A stretch of 14,045 nucleotides of DNA from Pseudomonadota bacterium (GCA_023423605.1 JAFAFF010000063.1:1-14045); one strand, 5' to 3'; shown: positions 1 through 8,220, counted from the stretch's first letter. A program made the numbers and translations. Notes: a model not told the origin generated them from the letters alone.

Positions 1-937
1 CACCACCTGTTGCGGGTGACCACCACGGGGCGTCACCCACCGGAGCTTTGTCACCCACCGGAACGCCGTCACCCGCCGGAACCGGCGGGGGGATGCGGAT
101 CGCCGCGCCCGGGCGCAGCAGCAGTACGTCGCGGCCGCGATCCAGCTGTGCCGCTGGTGTCAGGTCGCCCACCAGGAAGGCATGGGTATCGTCCGGGCGC
201 AGCGCCGATATGGTGCCCACCGGGAAGCCCACCGGGAACCGCCCACCCAACCCGGAGGTCACGATCTCATCGCCCACTTCCACGCCCGCGCTCAGGGGGA
301 TATCACGCAGTTCCAGCGTATCGCCACGTCCGTACACGATCAGCCGTACGCCATTGCGCGCCACCGTCACCGGCACGGCATGGTCCGGATCGGTCAGCAG
401 CAGTACCGTCGCGGTGCTGCCGGTGGTGCTGATCACCTGCCCCATCAGGCCGCCAGCATCGATCACCGCCTGGCCCACGTGCACGCCCTCGCGGGTGCCG
501 GCGGCCAGCACCAGGCGCTGTTTCACCGGGTCCAGATCGATATCCAGGATCGGCGCCAACTGCACGTCCAGCCCGCTGCGCTCTGCCACGTTGAGCAGTT
601 CACGCAGCTGCGCGTTGTCCAGCGCCGCGGTCTGCAGGCGGGTCAGGCGGGCGTTGGCCACCAGCAGCTGGTTGCGCAGCTGGCGGTTCTCGGCCACCAG
701 CTGGCCATGGCTGGCCGCATTGTCGCGCACCTGGTTGCCCAGACGACCGGGCAGGCCGGCAAGGGTCCATACCGGCTGCACCAGCACGTTGGCCTGTTCA
801 CGCACGCGCGCCAGCCAGCCCGCCTGGTCGTCAAGGACGATCAGGGTGATGGCCAGCACCAGGTAGGCCAGCAGCCGCAACGGACTGGCAGCGTCACCGG
901 AGCGGGAAGCAATGGGAGGACCAGCGTAGGGCGGCAC
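1..937 (-). CDS. mreC: Rod shape-determining protein MreC (3' end outside window)
   Basis: MreC is the bitopic inner-membrane scaffold of the elongasome. It links cytoplasmic MreB to periplasmic cell-wall synthases. The frame is open from a GTG at 937-935 to the left edge (about 312 codons, no stop seen). No ATG occurs in the early part of the frame, so GTG is the likely start, though the ribosome site before it is weak. Visible parts in order: a short cytoplasmic stretch, one membrane helix at about residues 22-36 (LLAYLVLAITLIVLD), a coiled-coil-like stretch at about 60-110 rich in Leu, Asn, Gln and Arg, then the beta-rich MreC core. The core includes GREG-like and LLLTDPDH segments typical of the family. 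After the core the reading frame enters an 18-bp tandem repeat (positions 17-85), giving a Pro/Val/Gly/Asp-rich tail. It lies 121 bp downstream of mreB and is presumably cotranscribed. The family assignment is solid; the true C-terminus is not visible. Confidence 0.93.
   Translation of the reverse strand, partial: MPPYAGPPIASRSGDAASPLRLLAYLVLAITLIVLDDQAGWLARVREQANVLVQPVWTLAGLPGRLGNQVRDNAASHGQLVAENRQLRNQLLVANARLTRLQTAALDNAQLRELLNVAERSGLDVQLAPILDIDLDPVKQRLVLAAGTREGVHVGQAVIDAGGLMGQVISTTGSTATVLLLTDPDHAVPVTVARNGVRLIVYGRGDTLELRDIPLSAGVEVGDEIVTSGLGGRFPVGFPVGTISALRPDDTHAFLVGDLTPAAQLDRGRDVLLLRPGAAIRIPPPVPAGDGVPVGDKAPVGDAPWWSPATGG
17..85. repeat. 18-bp tandem repeat inside the 3' part of mreC
   Basis: Units of 18 bp beginning GTCACCCACCGG start at 33 and 51, with a diverged unit at 69 (GTCACCCGCCGG) and a degenerate one before 33. 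The period is a multiple of three, so on the minus strand mreC reads them as hexapeptides of the form xPVGDx (VPAGDG, VPVGDK, APVGDA). The same CACCCACCGG motif flanks the palindromic elements near 8.25, 8.42 and 11.95 kb. This looks like the same repeat family extending into, or captured by, a coding region. Confidence 0.8.
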
Positions 938-981
938 AATGCAGCTTCAGCAGGAAAGAAACGGGAGGGAAACACGACGGC

Positions 982-1031
982 GGCCTTCCGGTGCCGGGCT
1001 GCCGCCAGGGCAGCCTGCACGCCGGAAGGGC
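982..1031. repeat. Long imperfect hairpin between mreB and mreC
   Basis: The arms CCTTCCGG and CCGGAAGG, then GGGCTGCC and GGCAGCC, pair around a short GCCA-containing loop, with a few mismatches or a bulge near the middle. It fills about 40% of the 121-bp mreB-mreC gap. There is no T-run on either strand, so a simple intrinsic terminator is unlikely. It could act as an mRNA processing or stabilising stem, or as partial attenuation making MreB more abundant than MreC. Confidence 0.6.
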
Positions 1032-1058
1032 GCGGCGGTCGAAGCCGGCCGCGAAGGC

Positions 1059-2430
<1,372 letters not shown>

Positions 2431-3369
2431 ATGTCCGCTCTGATCTGTGGTTCTCTTGCCTTTGACACCATCATGGTGTTCCCGGACCAGTTCAAGAACC
2501 ACATCCTGCCGGACAAGGTGCACATCCTGAACGTCTCGTTCCTGGTGCCGCGCATGCGCCGCGAATTCGGCGGCTGTGCGGGCAACATCGCCTACAACCT
2601 GCACCTGCTGGGCGGCCAGCCGATCCCGATGGGCACCGTGGGCACCGATTTCGGTCCGTACCGCGAGCATTTCAACGCGCTGGGCATCGACCTGTCGCGC
2701 GTGCGCGTGATCGAGGAACTGTTCACCCCTCAGGCCTTCATCACCACCGACCACGACAACAACCAGATCACCGCCTTCCACCCCGGCGCGATGATGCGCT
2801 CCTACGAGAACCACGTGCGTGGCGTGCCGGGCGTGACCCTGGGCCTGGTGGGTCCGGATGGCCGCGAAGGCATGATCCAGAACGCGCAGGAATTCCACGA
2901 GGACGGCATTCCCTTCATCTTTGATCCGGGCCAGGCGATGCCGCTGTTCAATGGTCCGGAACTGCGCGAGTTCATCGAGCAGGCCGACTACGTGGTGGTC
3001 AACGATTACGAGTCGAACCTGCTGCAGGAACGCACCGGCTGGAACGAGCAGGAAATCGTCAGCCGGGTGAAGGCGTACATCACCACCCGCGGCCCGAAGG
3101 GCGCGGTGATCCATACGCCGGAAAAGAGCTATGACATCCCGCCGGCACACGAACGCCGCGTGGTGGACCCCACCGGCTGCGGTGATGCCTTCCGTGCCGG
3201 GTTGATCTTCGGCATCCAGAAGGGCTTCGACTGGCTGACCATCGGCCGCATGGGCAACCTGATGGGCGCGCTGAAGGTTGAACACCCAGGCACGCAGAAC
3301 CAGCGCTTCACGTTCGACGAGTTCAACGAACAGTTCAAGCAGCAGTTCGGTTACGCGCTGGACGCGTAA
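2431..3369 (+). CDS. PfkB-family carbohydrate/nucleoside kinase (adenosine kinase-like)
   Basis: This is a 312-residue ribokinase-fold enzyme that transfers the ATP gamma-phosphate to a hydroxyl of a sugar or nucleoside. It begins MSALICGSLAFDTIMVFPDQ. The family's N-terminal glycine motif is seen as FGGCAGNIAYNLHLLG (about 46-61). The C-terminal PfkB signature is DPTGCGDAFRAG (about 246-257), with Asp252 as the expected catalytic base; the usual GAGD is GCGD here. Interior segments such as VVNDYESNL (about 189-197) fit the nucleotide/substrate fold. The frame is open 84 bp further upstream, but that extension is Arg/Pro-rich and not family-like, so the ATG at 2431 is chosen. It stands alone, divergent from mreB and convergent with the lipoprotein gene. 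Family is certain. Substrate is not: adenosine or ribose-like sugars are guesses, because PfkB enzymes cannot be assigned by these motifs alone. Confidence 0.9.
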   Translation: MSALICGSLAFDTIMVFPDQFKNHILPDKVHILNVSFLVPRMRREFGGCAGNIAYNLHLLGGQPIPMGTVGTDFGPYREHFNALGIDLSRVRVIEELFTPQAFITTDHDNNQITAFHPGAMMRSYENHVRGVPGVTLGLVGPDGREGMIQNAQEFHEDGIPFIFDPGQAMPLFNGPELREFIEQADYVVVNDYESNLLQERTGWNEQEIVSRVKAYITTRGPKGAVIHTPEKSYDIPPAHERRVVDPTGCGDAFRAGLIFGIQKGFDWLTIGRMGNLMGALKVEHPGTQNQRFTFDEFNEQFKQQFGYALDA

Positions 3370-3394
3370 CCAGACGTCTACCTGCGCGTTCCCG

Positions 3395-3413
3395 TTCTGC
3401 GGTCACCGCAGAA
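3395..3413. terminator. Possible terminator hairpin after the PfkB kinase
   Basis: A perfect stem TTCTGCGG / CCGCAGAA encloses the loop TCA 25 bp after the kinase stop codon. No clear T-run follows on the plus strand (GACACC), so termination efficiency is doubtful. It separates the convergent kinase and lipoprotein genes. Confidence 0.45.
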
Positions 3414-3426
3414 GACACCGGTGAAT

Positions 3427-3515
3427 GAAAGGCCCGGTGGGTGAGAAGCCTGGAGCCTGAAAAGCCTGCTGGGTGTGGCTGAAAGGCCTGGTGGGTGACG
3501 ACCGTTGGTCGTCAC
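3427..3515 (+). repeat. GGTGGGT tandem array ending in a GACGACC palindrome (locus 1)
   Basis: Degenerate units GAAAGGCCYGGTGGGTGA occur at 3427-3444 and 3481-3498, with two related units between (GAAGCCTGGAGCCT and GAAAAGCCTGCTGGGTG...). The last unit runs into the palindrome GACGACCGTTGGTCGTC at 3497-3513. The palindrome is followed by TGCTGT, as at the other loci. The facing partner palindrome present at 8.4 and 11.9 kb is missing here. Its right edge is 19 nt from the stop codon of the lipoprotein gene, so it would sit in that gene's 3' untranslated region. Confidence 0.85.
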
Positions 3516-3533
3516 TGCTGTCAGGCCAAAAAG

Positions 3534-4262
3534 CTACTTCCAGGGCATGCGGCTGGCATCCACGCCACCGGTTTCGAACACTACCGTGCGCGTGCCGCCG
3601 GCCTTGACCGGAAACTCGATGCTGATCGCCTTCGATTGCCGTGCCAGCTTCCACAGTGCGGCATTGTCGGTGATGAACATGGCGATGGCCTCATCGGTAT
3701 CGGGACGCCAGGCCGCCATCGCGCGCGGCTTGCCGCCGTCGGCGCTCACCTGCACCTTGCAGCCACCCGGGCAGCGGAAATCGCCGGCCTGCAGCACCAG
3801 GTAGGCGTGCCGCTTCCACTCGGGATGATCGCGGAACACCAACTGCACCGGCTTGGGTCCGCTGCCATCCACGTCCACGCGCTCCTTGCCGTAAATGGAC
3901 GCCGAGCGCTGCGAGCCCTTGGTACCCACCGGAATCTGGTTGTATTGCCACAGGCCCTGCATGCGGCGCAGATCGCGCGCCTGTTCGGCCTTGGCCTTCA
4001 CTTCGGCGTAGCCGGGCTCCACACGGGCGGCGGCAGCGGTGCCTTTGTAGGCATCCAGCAGCGAGCCGCCGTGGATGCGCGCACGTTCCCAGTCCTGCGA
4101 TGCCACCGCGGTGTCGTACTGCTTCGCCACATCCTCGGCCTTGGCTTCCTTCTGTGCCTGCGCGGCGGCGGCGGCAGCTTCCTGCGCACGACGCTCCGCT
4201 TCAGGATCGGAACAGGCCGCCAGGGCAAAAGCGCAGGTCGCGGCGAGGATCAATCGTTTCAT
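3534..4262 (-). CDS. Small lipoprotein of unknown function
   Basis: This is a 242-residue predicted lipoprotein. The signal peptide MKRLILAATCAFALAACSD carries a lipobox LAAC with the modified Cys at position 17. Ser at +2 (not Asp) predicts outer-membrane sorting in a Gram-negative cell. After the signal there is an Ala/Glu/Lys/Gln-rich, probably helical or coiled-coil stretch (about 22-100). A more globular C-terminal part follows, with two Cys (FRCPGGCKVQV) that could form a disulfide. I do not recognise a named domain. Two in-frame ATGs lie 12-15 bp further upstream, but the ATG at 4262 has a GGAG about 8 nt before it and gives a canonical signal peptide. It lies 96 bp downstream of the MBL hydrolase gene in the same direction; cotranscription is possible but unproven. 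Confidence 0.82.
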   Translation of the reverse strand: MKRLILAATCAFALAACSDPEAERRAQEAAAAAAQAQKEAKAEDVAKQYDTAVASQDWERARIHGGSLLDAYKGTAAAARVEPGYAEVKAKAEQARDLRRMQGLWQYNQIPVGTKGSQRSASIYGKERVDVDGSGPKPVQLVFRDHPEWKRHAYLVLQAGDFRCPGGCKVQVSADGGKPRAMAAWRPDTDEAIAMFITDNAALWKLARQSKAISIEFPVKAGGTRTVVFETGGVDASRMPWK

Positions 4263-4358
4263 CAGGGGCTCCATCAAGGTCGATGGCGCGCGAGGCGCCG
4301 GCCTTTACTTTAGCGCGTAGCCGCATGAGTGCCGCATCGATCTGCCTCGTAGCGCCAG

Positions 4359-5444
4359 TCAGCGCACTTCCCGCCACCACTGCGTCGAAGGTGCAGGCGC
4401 GAGGATATCCAGCCGTTCGCCCATGCGCGGCGCAGTCAGCACCACGCCCTGCGCCGCCGCCAACCGGGTGATGCGTTCAAACGGTTCGGTCCAGGGGTGC
4501 AGGGCAAGATCGAAGGTGCCGTTGTGGATGGGCATCATCACCTTGCCGCGCACATCAAGATGGGCCTGCAAGCTCTGCTCGGGCTGCATGTGGACGTCGG
4601 CCCAGTCAGCATCGTAGGCACCGGTTTCCACCAGGGTGAGATCGAACGGGCCAAACCGCTCGCCGATGCGGGCGAAACCATCGAAATATCCCGAATCGCC
4701 ACTGAAGAAGATCTTCGTGTCCCCGCTGTGGATCACCCACGAAGCCCACAGCGTACGATTGCCATCGGACAACGTACGTCCGGAAAAATGCTGCGCCGGC
4801 GTGGCGGTGATGTCCACGCCCGCCACCCGCGTGTGCTGCCACCAGTCCAGCTGCTGGATCCGCTCGGCGGCCACGCCCCAGGCGACCAGGCGGTCGCCCA
4901 CGCCGAGCGCCGTCACGAAGTGCTCCACCTTCGGTGCCAGCGCCAGGATGGCGGCACGGTCCAGGTGATCGTAGTGGTCGTGGGAGATGATCACGCCGGT
5001 CAACGGGGGCAGCTCATCCAGGGACAACGGAGGCGCATGGAAGCGCTTCGGCCCCATGAACGACATCGGCGACGCACGCTCGGCGAATACCGGATCGGTC
5101 AGCCAGAAATGGCCATCCAGCTTGAACAGCACGGTGGAATGTCCCAGCCGCCACAGACTGTCATCCGGCGCATCCAGCAGCGCCTGGCGGGTAAGCATCT
5201 GTACCGGGATAGGCGCCGGCGGGACGGCATCGGTGGGTTTGTCGAACATGAAACGCCACAGCACCCCCAATGTGCCGGCCAGGCCAAGCGATGACTTTCC
5301 GGAAGGGTTGTGGAAGCGGCCGTCGCGGTACTGCGGCGACTGGTCGTAGGCAGCGGCGGGATGCGCGCGGCAGGTCAGCAGGCCAAGAGTCATGGCGATG
5401 AACACCGTCAGGAGAAGGAAAAGGCGAGGCAGGCGACGCGTCAT
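4359..5444 (-). CDS. Exported MBL-fold metallo-hydrolase, NAPE-PLD/RomA-like
   Basis: This is a 361-residue metallo-beta-lactamase-fold enzyme, probably anchored in or exported across the inner membrane. The N-terminus MTRRLPRLFLLLTVFIAMTL is a signal peptide or membrane anchor; the LLTC that follows could be a weak lipobox. Metal-ligand motifs of the fold are in order: SHDHYDHLD at about 154-162 (His155, His157, Asp159, His160), His219 in PAQHFSGR, Asp250 in SGDSGY, and His307 in MPIHNGTF. The GHSTVL segment at about 101-106 and the spacing resemble N-acylphosphatidylethanolamine phospholipase D and bacterial RomA/UlaG-type proteins, so a phosphodiester or lipid-like substrate is plausible but unproven. 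The frame is open to 5669, but that overlaps tetR on the other strand, so the ATG at 5442-5444 is chosen. It diverges from the TetR gene across a 79-bp operator-bearing gap, so that regulator very likely controls it. Confidence 0.88.
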   Translation of the reverse strand: MTRRLPRLFLLLTVFIAMTLGLLTCRAHPAAAYDQSPQYRDGRFHNPSGKSSLGLAGTLGVLWRFMFDKPTDAVPPAPIPVQMLTRQALLDAPDDSLWRLGHSTVLFKLDGHFWLTDPVFAERASPMSFMGPKRFHAPPLSLDELPPLTGVIISHDHYDHLDRAAILALAPKVEHFVTALGVGDRLVAWGVAAERIQQLDWWQHTRVAGVDITATPAQHFSGRTLSDGNRTLWASWVIHSGDTKIFFSGDSGYFDGFARIGERFGPFDLTLVETGAYDADWADVHMQPEQSLQAHLDVRGKVMMPIHNGTFDLALHPWTEPFERITRLAAAQGVVLTAPRMGERLDILAPAPSTQWWREVR

Positions 5445-5454
5445 TCGGGCTTGC

Positions 5455-5514
5455 CCGGAAAAGTACACTGGCGAGTGTACATGTGATTCCGGGAAAGTAA
5501 ACTTAATGGTGTAA
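5455..5514. promoter_or_regulatory. Divergent tetR/hydrolase promoter with two operator-like repeats
   Basis: Two direct copies of about 26 bp lie at 5455-5480 and 5489-5514, exactly 34 bp apart, about three helical turns. Each starts CCGG-RAAA and carries a palindromic core. Copy 1 is GTACACT-GGCG-AGTGTAC (5463-5480), a perfect 7-4-7 palindrome. Copy 2 is GTAAACT-TAAT-GGTGTAA (5497-5514), imperfect with the same spacing. Copy 2 overlaps the TAAAAT hexamer (5512-5517) that best fits a tetR -10 box. Copy 1 overlaps TGTACACT on the minus strand, a candidate extended -10 for the hydrolase with TTTACT 16 nt upstream. The arrangement suggests repression of both genes by TetR dimers. Confidence 0.7.
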
Positions 5515-5523
5515 AATGGCGCC

Positions 5524-6150
5524 ATGACCGTTCCCGAACGCCCTGCCCGCCTCACCGACCGCAAGCGCGAGGACATCCTGGCCGCTGCGGTGGCCGAGTT
5601 CCGCGCATTCGGCTTTGCGGGCACCAGCATGGACCGCATCGCCGCCACCGCCGGGGTATCCAAGCGCACGGTCTACAACCACTTTTCCAGCAAGGACGAA
5701 CTGTTCGCGGCCATCCTGTGGCAGTTGCTGGAAGCCAGCCAGGCATTGGACACGGTGGCGTACGACCGCGCGCAACCATTGCGCGGGCAACTGCTGGCCT
5801 TTGCGGAGCGGAAGATGCAGTTGCTGTCCGATCCTGCGTTCATCGACCTTTCGCGCGTGGCGATGGCCGAGCTGATGCATGCGCCGGACCGCGCACGCGC
5901 GATGATGGGCAAGCTGGCGGAGAAGGAAGAAGGCCTGGCGACGTGGATACGCGCGGCGCAGGCCGATGGCCAGCTGGCCGGGGACATCGCACCGGGCGAT
6001 GCGGCGCATCAGTTGCAGGGCATGCTCAAGGCATCCGCATTCTGGCCGCAGGTGGCGATGGGGCAGCCGCCGTTGCAGGCCGAGGCCCGGCAGCGGCTGA
6101 TGGAAGACTGCGTGGACATGTTCCTGGCGTTGCGCGCCACCGCGCACTGA
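5524..6150 (+). CDS. TetR/AcrR-family transcriptional regulator
   Basis: This is a 208-residue TetR-type repressor, about the family's usual length. The N-terminal DNA-binding domain is clear: DILAAAVAEFRAFGFAGTSM (helix 1 and the turn), DRIAATAGVSKRTVYNHF (helix-turn-helix, about 37-54), then SSKDELFAAI, the conserved start of helix 4. The remaining helical C-terminal part has no landmark that reveals the ligand. Start choice: the ATG at 5524 has no Shine-Dalgarno but a TAAAAT hexamer ends 6 nt before it, which fits a leaderless transcript. It diverges from the MBL hydrolase gene with operator-like repeats between them, so its likely targets are itself and the hydrolase. It is convergent with the aminopeptidase gene and separated from it by a SMAG pair and a hairpin. 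It should not be taken for SmeT, whose usual place is next to smeD. Confidence 0.94.
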   Translation: MTVPERPARLTDRKREDILAAAVAEFRAFGFAGTSMDRIAATAGVSKRTVYNHFSSKDELFAAILWQLLEASQALDTVAYDRAQPLRGQLLAFAERKMQLLSDPAFIDLSRVAMAELMHAPDRARAMMGKLAEKEEGLATWIRAAQADGQLAGDIAPGDAAHQLQGMLKASAFWPQVAMGQPPLQAEARQRLMEDCVDMFLALRATAH

Positions 6151-6160
6151 ACATGCCACG

Positions 6161-6219
6161 TCGGGCCGGGTTCTGCCCGGTGGGGGCATTGCGCGCAGCG
6201 GGGCAGAGCCCCGCTCTAC
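6161..6219. repeat. SMAG inverted pair (left copy decayed)
   Basis: The right copy at 6197-6219 reads on the minus strand GTAGAGCGGGGCTCTGCCCC then GCT, a GTAG-headed palindrome of the Stenotrophomonas SMAG type. The left copy at about 6161-6180 keeps the palindrome CCGGGTTCTGCCCGG, but its GTAG head is degraded (GTCGG). The right copy shares a 29-bp identical stretch with the SMAG at 10.33 kb. The pair lies just after the tetR stop codon, between convergent genes. Confidence 0.85.
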
Positions 6220-6221
6220 GG

Positions 6222-6248
6222 GAGATGCCGGGCGATGCCCGGCATCTC
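6222..6248. terminator. Perfect 12-bp hairpin between convergent tetR and aminopeptidase
   Basis: GAGATGCCGGGC and GCCCGGCATCTC pair perfectly around GAT, ending 3 nt from the aminopeptidase stop codon (6252-6254). On the plus strand a mildly T-rich stretch follows (GGCTTACTTTGCTT), giving a possible terminator for tetR. On the minus strand no T-run follows. It may simply be another REP-like palindrome. Confidence 0.55.
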
Positions 6249-6251
6249 GGC

Positions 6252-8183
6252 TTACTTTGCTTCGGCCTTGGACAGCATGTCCTGCACCGAACCAGTGGTG
6301 ATCGGGTGGTAACCCGGCCGCGCCTTTTCGAACGCCTGCTTTGCCACCTCCAGGCCTTCCGGGGTCTTCACCAGTTCGGCGTAGATCGGCATGATCAGCT
6401 TGCGACGGCCAACGCGTTCGATGAACTCCGCGGCCGCTGGCGTGGCCTGCGAATAACCGCTGCGGATCGTCAGCGGATACCAGCGCATGGCGATCTCGCC
6501 GTTCGGCGTGCCGGTGAAGTGGTAGGCCTTATCCAGCGCGGCCAGCTTGTCCACCGCCACGGTCTTGCCCAGGCCATCGATGAAGCGTACCCATTCCTGC
6601 GTGCTCCAGTCAGCCGTCAGCTGGCTGCTCGGCGGCGTGCCGGTGCCTTCCCAGGCGATGCGCGCGGTATCCACGTTGCTGAAGTTGCGCGACTTCGCCT
6701 TCGCCGCGAATGCCGGAATACCGGGCTCGTCCAGCCATGCCTTCAGCTCGGCCTCGGTCACCGCGTTCGGCTTCTTCGGCAGCAGGTTCTTCTGCAGGTA
6801 CTCGACGAACTGGTCGGTGTTGGCGCTCTGGAAGGCATGGTCATCGAACCAGCCGCGCAGGAACGGATCGAACACGTCGCGACCGAAACGCTGCTCCAGG
6901 AACTCCAGGAACCAGGAACCCTTCACGTACGCCACCTGGCTCAGCGCTTCATCCGGATCGCGTTCGTTGAGCGGCGGCAGCGCCAGCGCCTGGTCGGCCG
7001 GGCTCATGTCCTTCACTTCAGCCAGCAGGTCGGACTGGTCGATCTGCCGCTCCATCTCGGCCATTTCCTTGCCATACAGGGCTTCGGTGATGCGACCCTG
7101 GACGTAGGTAGTGAAGCCTTCGTTGAGCCAGATGTCCTTCCAGCTCGCATTGGTCACCAGGTTGCCCGACCAGCTGTGCGCCAGCTCATGGGCGACCAGC
7201 GAAACCAGCGACTTGTCGCCGACGATCACGGTCGGCGTGGCGAAGGTCAGGCGCGGGTTTTCCATGCCACCGAACGGGAACGACGGCGGCAGCACCAGCA
7301 TGTCGTAGCGGCCCCAGCGGTACTGGCCGTACAGCTTCTCGGCCGCACCGATCATCTTCTCGGTGTCTTCGAACTCCTTCGCCGCCTTGCCGACCATGGT
7401 CGGCTCGGCCCACACACCGGAGCGGCCGGAGATCGGCTCGAACACCAGGTCGCCGGCGGCGATGGCCAGCAGGTAGGACGGGATCGGCTGCGGCATCTTG
7501 AAGGTGTAGTCACCGTCACGCGCGGCCTTGGGATCGTTGTCGGCGCTCATCAGCACCATCACGTCCGGGCGCGAAACCACGTGTGCGCTGTAGGTGAAGC
7601 GCACGCTGGGCGTGTCCTGCAGCGGCACCCAGGAGCGCGCATGGATGGCCTGCGACTGGCTGAACATGAAGGGCAGCTTCTTGCCTTCGGTCATCGAAGG
7701 GTCCAGCCACTGCAGGCCCGATGCGGTCGGTGCGGTGTGGTAGCTGATTTCCACCTTGGCCGGCTGCTCCGGCGTTTCGATGGTGAGCTTGCTGCCGAAC
7801 ACCTTGTCCGTCGTCGCCAGGGCGAACTGCAGCGGGCTGCGCGCGCCGTCGGCGGCGATGGCTCCGACCTTGGACACATCCAGCTCACGGGTATCCAGCA
7901 CCAGCTGCCGGGCGTCCTTGTCCTTCCATTCCAGCGTGTACGTCGCCGTGCCGCCGATCTGCTTCTGGTCGAAATCCAGCTTCAGGTCCAGGGCGATGTC
8001 CTTGATGACGACCTTGTCCGGCTCGGCGTACGAGCTTTCGTCGTGGCTGCGGTTTTCGGCGTTCACGGGGGCGGCAGGAGCCTTCTGGGTGGCAGGCGCG
8101 GAAGCGGCGGGGGGAGTCGCCTCCTGGGAGCAACCGGCGGCCAGGGCCACGGCCAGCGGAAGAAGCATCAGCGGATTACGCAT
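6252..8183 (-). CDS. M1-family zinc aminopeptidase, lipoprotein (LTA4H-like)
   Basis: This is a 643-residue M1 metallopeptidase that removes N-terminal residues from peptides, here probably in the periplasm. The signal peptide MRNPLMLLPLAVALAAGCSQ has a lipobox ending at Cys18, and Ser at +2 suggests the outer membrane. An Ala/Pro-rich linker (about 22-42) follows, then the saddle-like N-terminal domain. The catalytic domain has PSFPFGGMENP (about 300-310), HELAH at about 332-336, and the third zinc ligand Glu355 in WLNEGFTTY, i.e. HExxH-18-E. PSFPFGGMENP is characteristic of the leukotriene A4 hydrolase/aminopeptidase-B branch. The remaining C-terminal part, about 500-640, is helical as in that branch. 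The start at 8183 is fixed by the signal peptide, although the Shine-Dalgarno is weak. It stands alone, convergent with tetR. The 5' leader contains a GTAAAC/GTTTAC palindrome, and a repeat island lies upstream of it. Confidence 0.95.
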   Translation of the reverse strand: MRNPLMLLPLAVALAAGCSQEATPPAASAPATQKAPAAPVNAENRSHDESSYAEPDKVVIKDIALDLKLDFDQKQIGGTATYTLEWKDKDARQLVLDTRELDVSKVGAIAADGARSPLQFALATTDKVFGSKLTIETPEQPAKVEISYHTAPTASGLQWLDPSMTEGKKLPFMFSQSQAIHARSWVPLQDTPSVRFTYSAHVVSRPDVMVLMSADNDPKAARDGDYTFKMPQPIPSYLLAIAAGDLVFEPISGRSGVWAEPTMVGKAAKEFEDTEKMIGAAEKLYGQYRWGRYDMLVLPPSFPFGGMENPRLTFATPTVIVGDKSLVSLVAHELAHSWSGNLVTNASWKDIWLNEGFTTYVQGRITEALYGKEMAEMERQIDQSDLLAEVKDMSPADQALALPPLNERDPDEALSQVAYVKGSWFLEFLEQRFGRDVFDPFLRGWFDDHAFQSANTDQFVEYLQKNLLPKKPNAVTEAELKAWLDEPGIPAFAAKAKSRNFSNVDTARIAWEGTGTPPSSQLTADWSTQEWVRFIDGLGKTVAVDKLAALDKAYHFTGTPNGEIAMRWYPLTIRSGYSQATPAAAEFIERVGRRKLIMPIYAELVKTPEGLEVAKQAFEKARPGYHPITTGSVQDMLSKAEAK

Positions 8184-8203
8184 GAATCGGGACCGTTTCA
8201 GGG

Positions 8204-8220
8204 GTAAACCGGAAGTTTAC
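8204..8220. promoter_or_regulatory. Palindrome in the 5' leader of the aminopeptidase gene
   Basis: GTAAAC-CGGAA-GTTTAC lies about 20 nt upstream of the aminopeptidase ATG. Its right part AGTTTAC is the exact reverse complement of the GTAAACT half-site in the tetR operator copy 2, but the half-site spacing differs by one base. It could be an operator or an mRNA stem. A promoter hexamer pair could not be named with confidence. Confidence 0.35.

Noticed and set aside
5524..6150. SmeT, the repressor of smeDEF
   Set aside because: It is over 6 kb from the pump genes and divergent from a different gene with its own operators; smeT is expected next to smeD outside the window.
5718..8207. Very long open frame (829 codons) on the plus strand across tetR and the aminopeptidase gene
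   Set aside because: It is antisense to the well-supported M1 aminopeptidase and is His/Arg/Gln-rich low-complexity sequence typical of mirror frames in GC-rich DNA.
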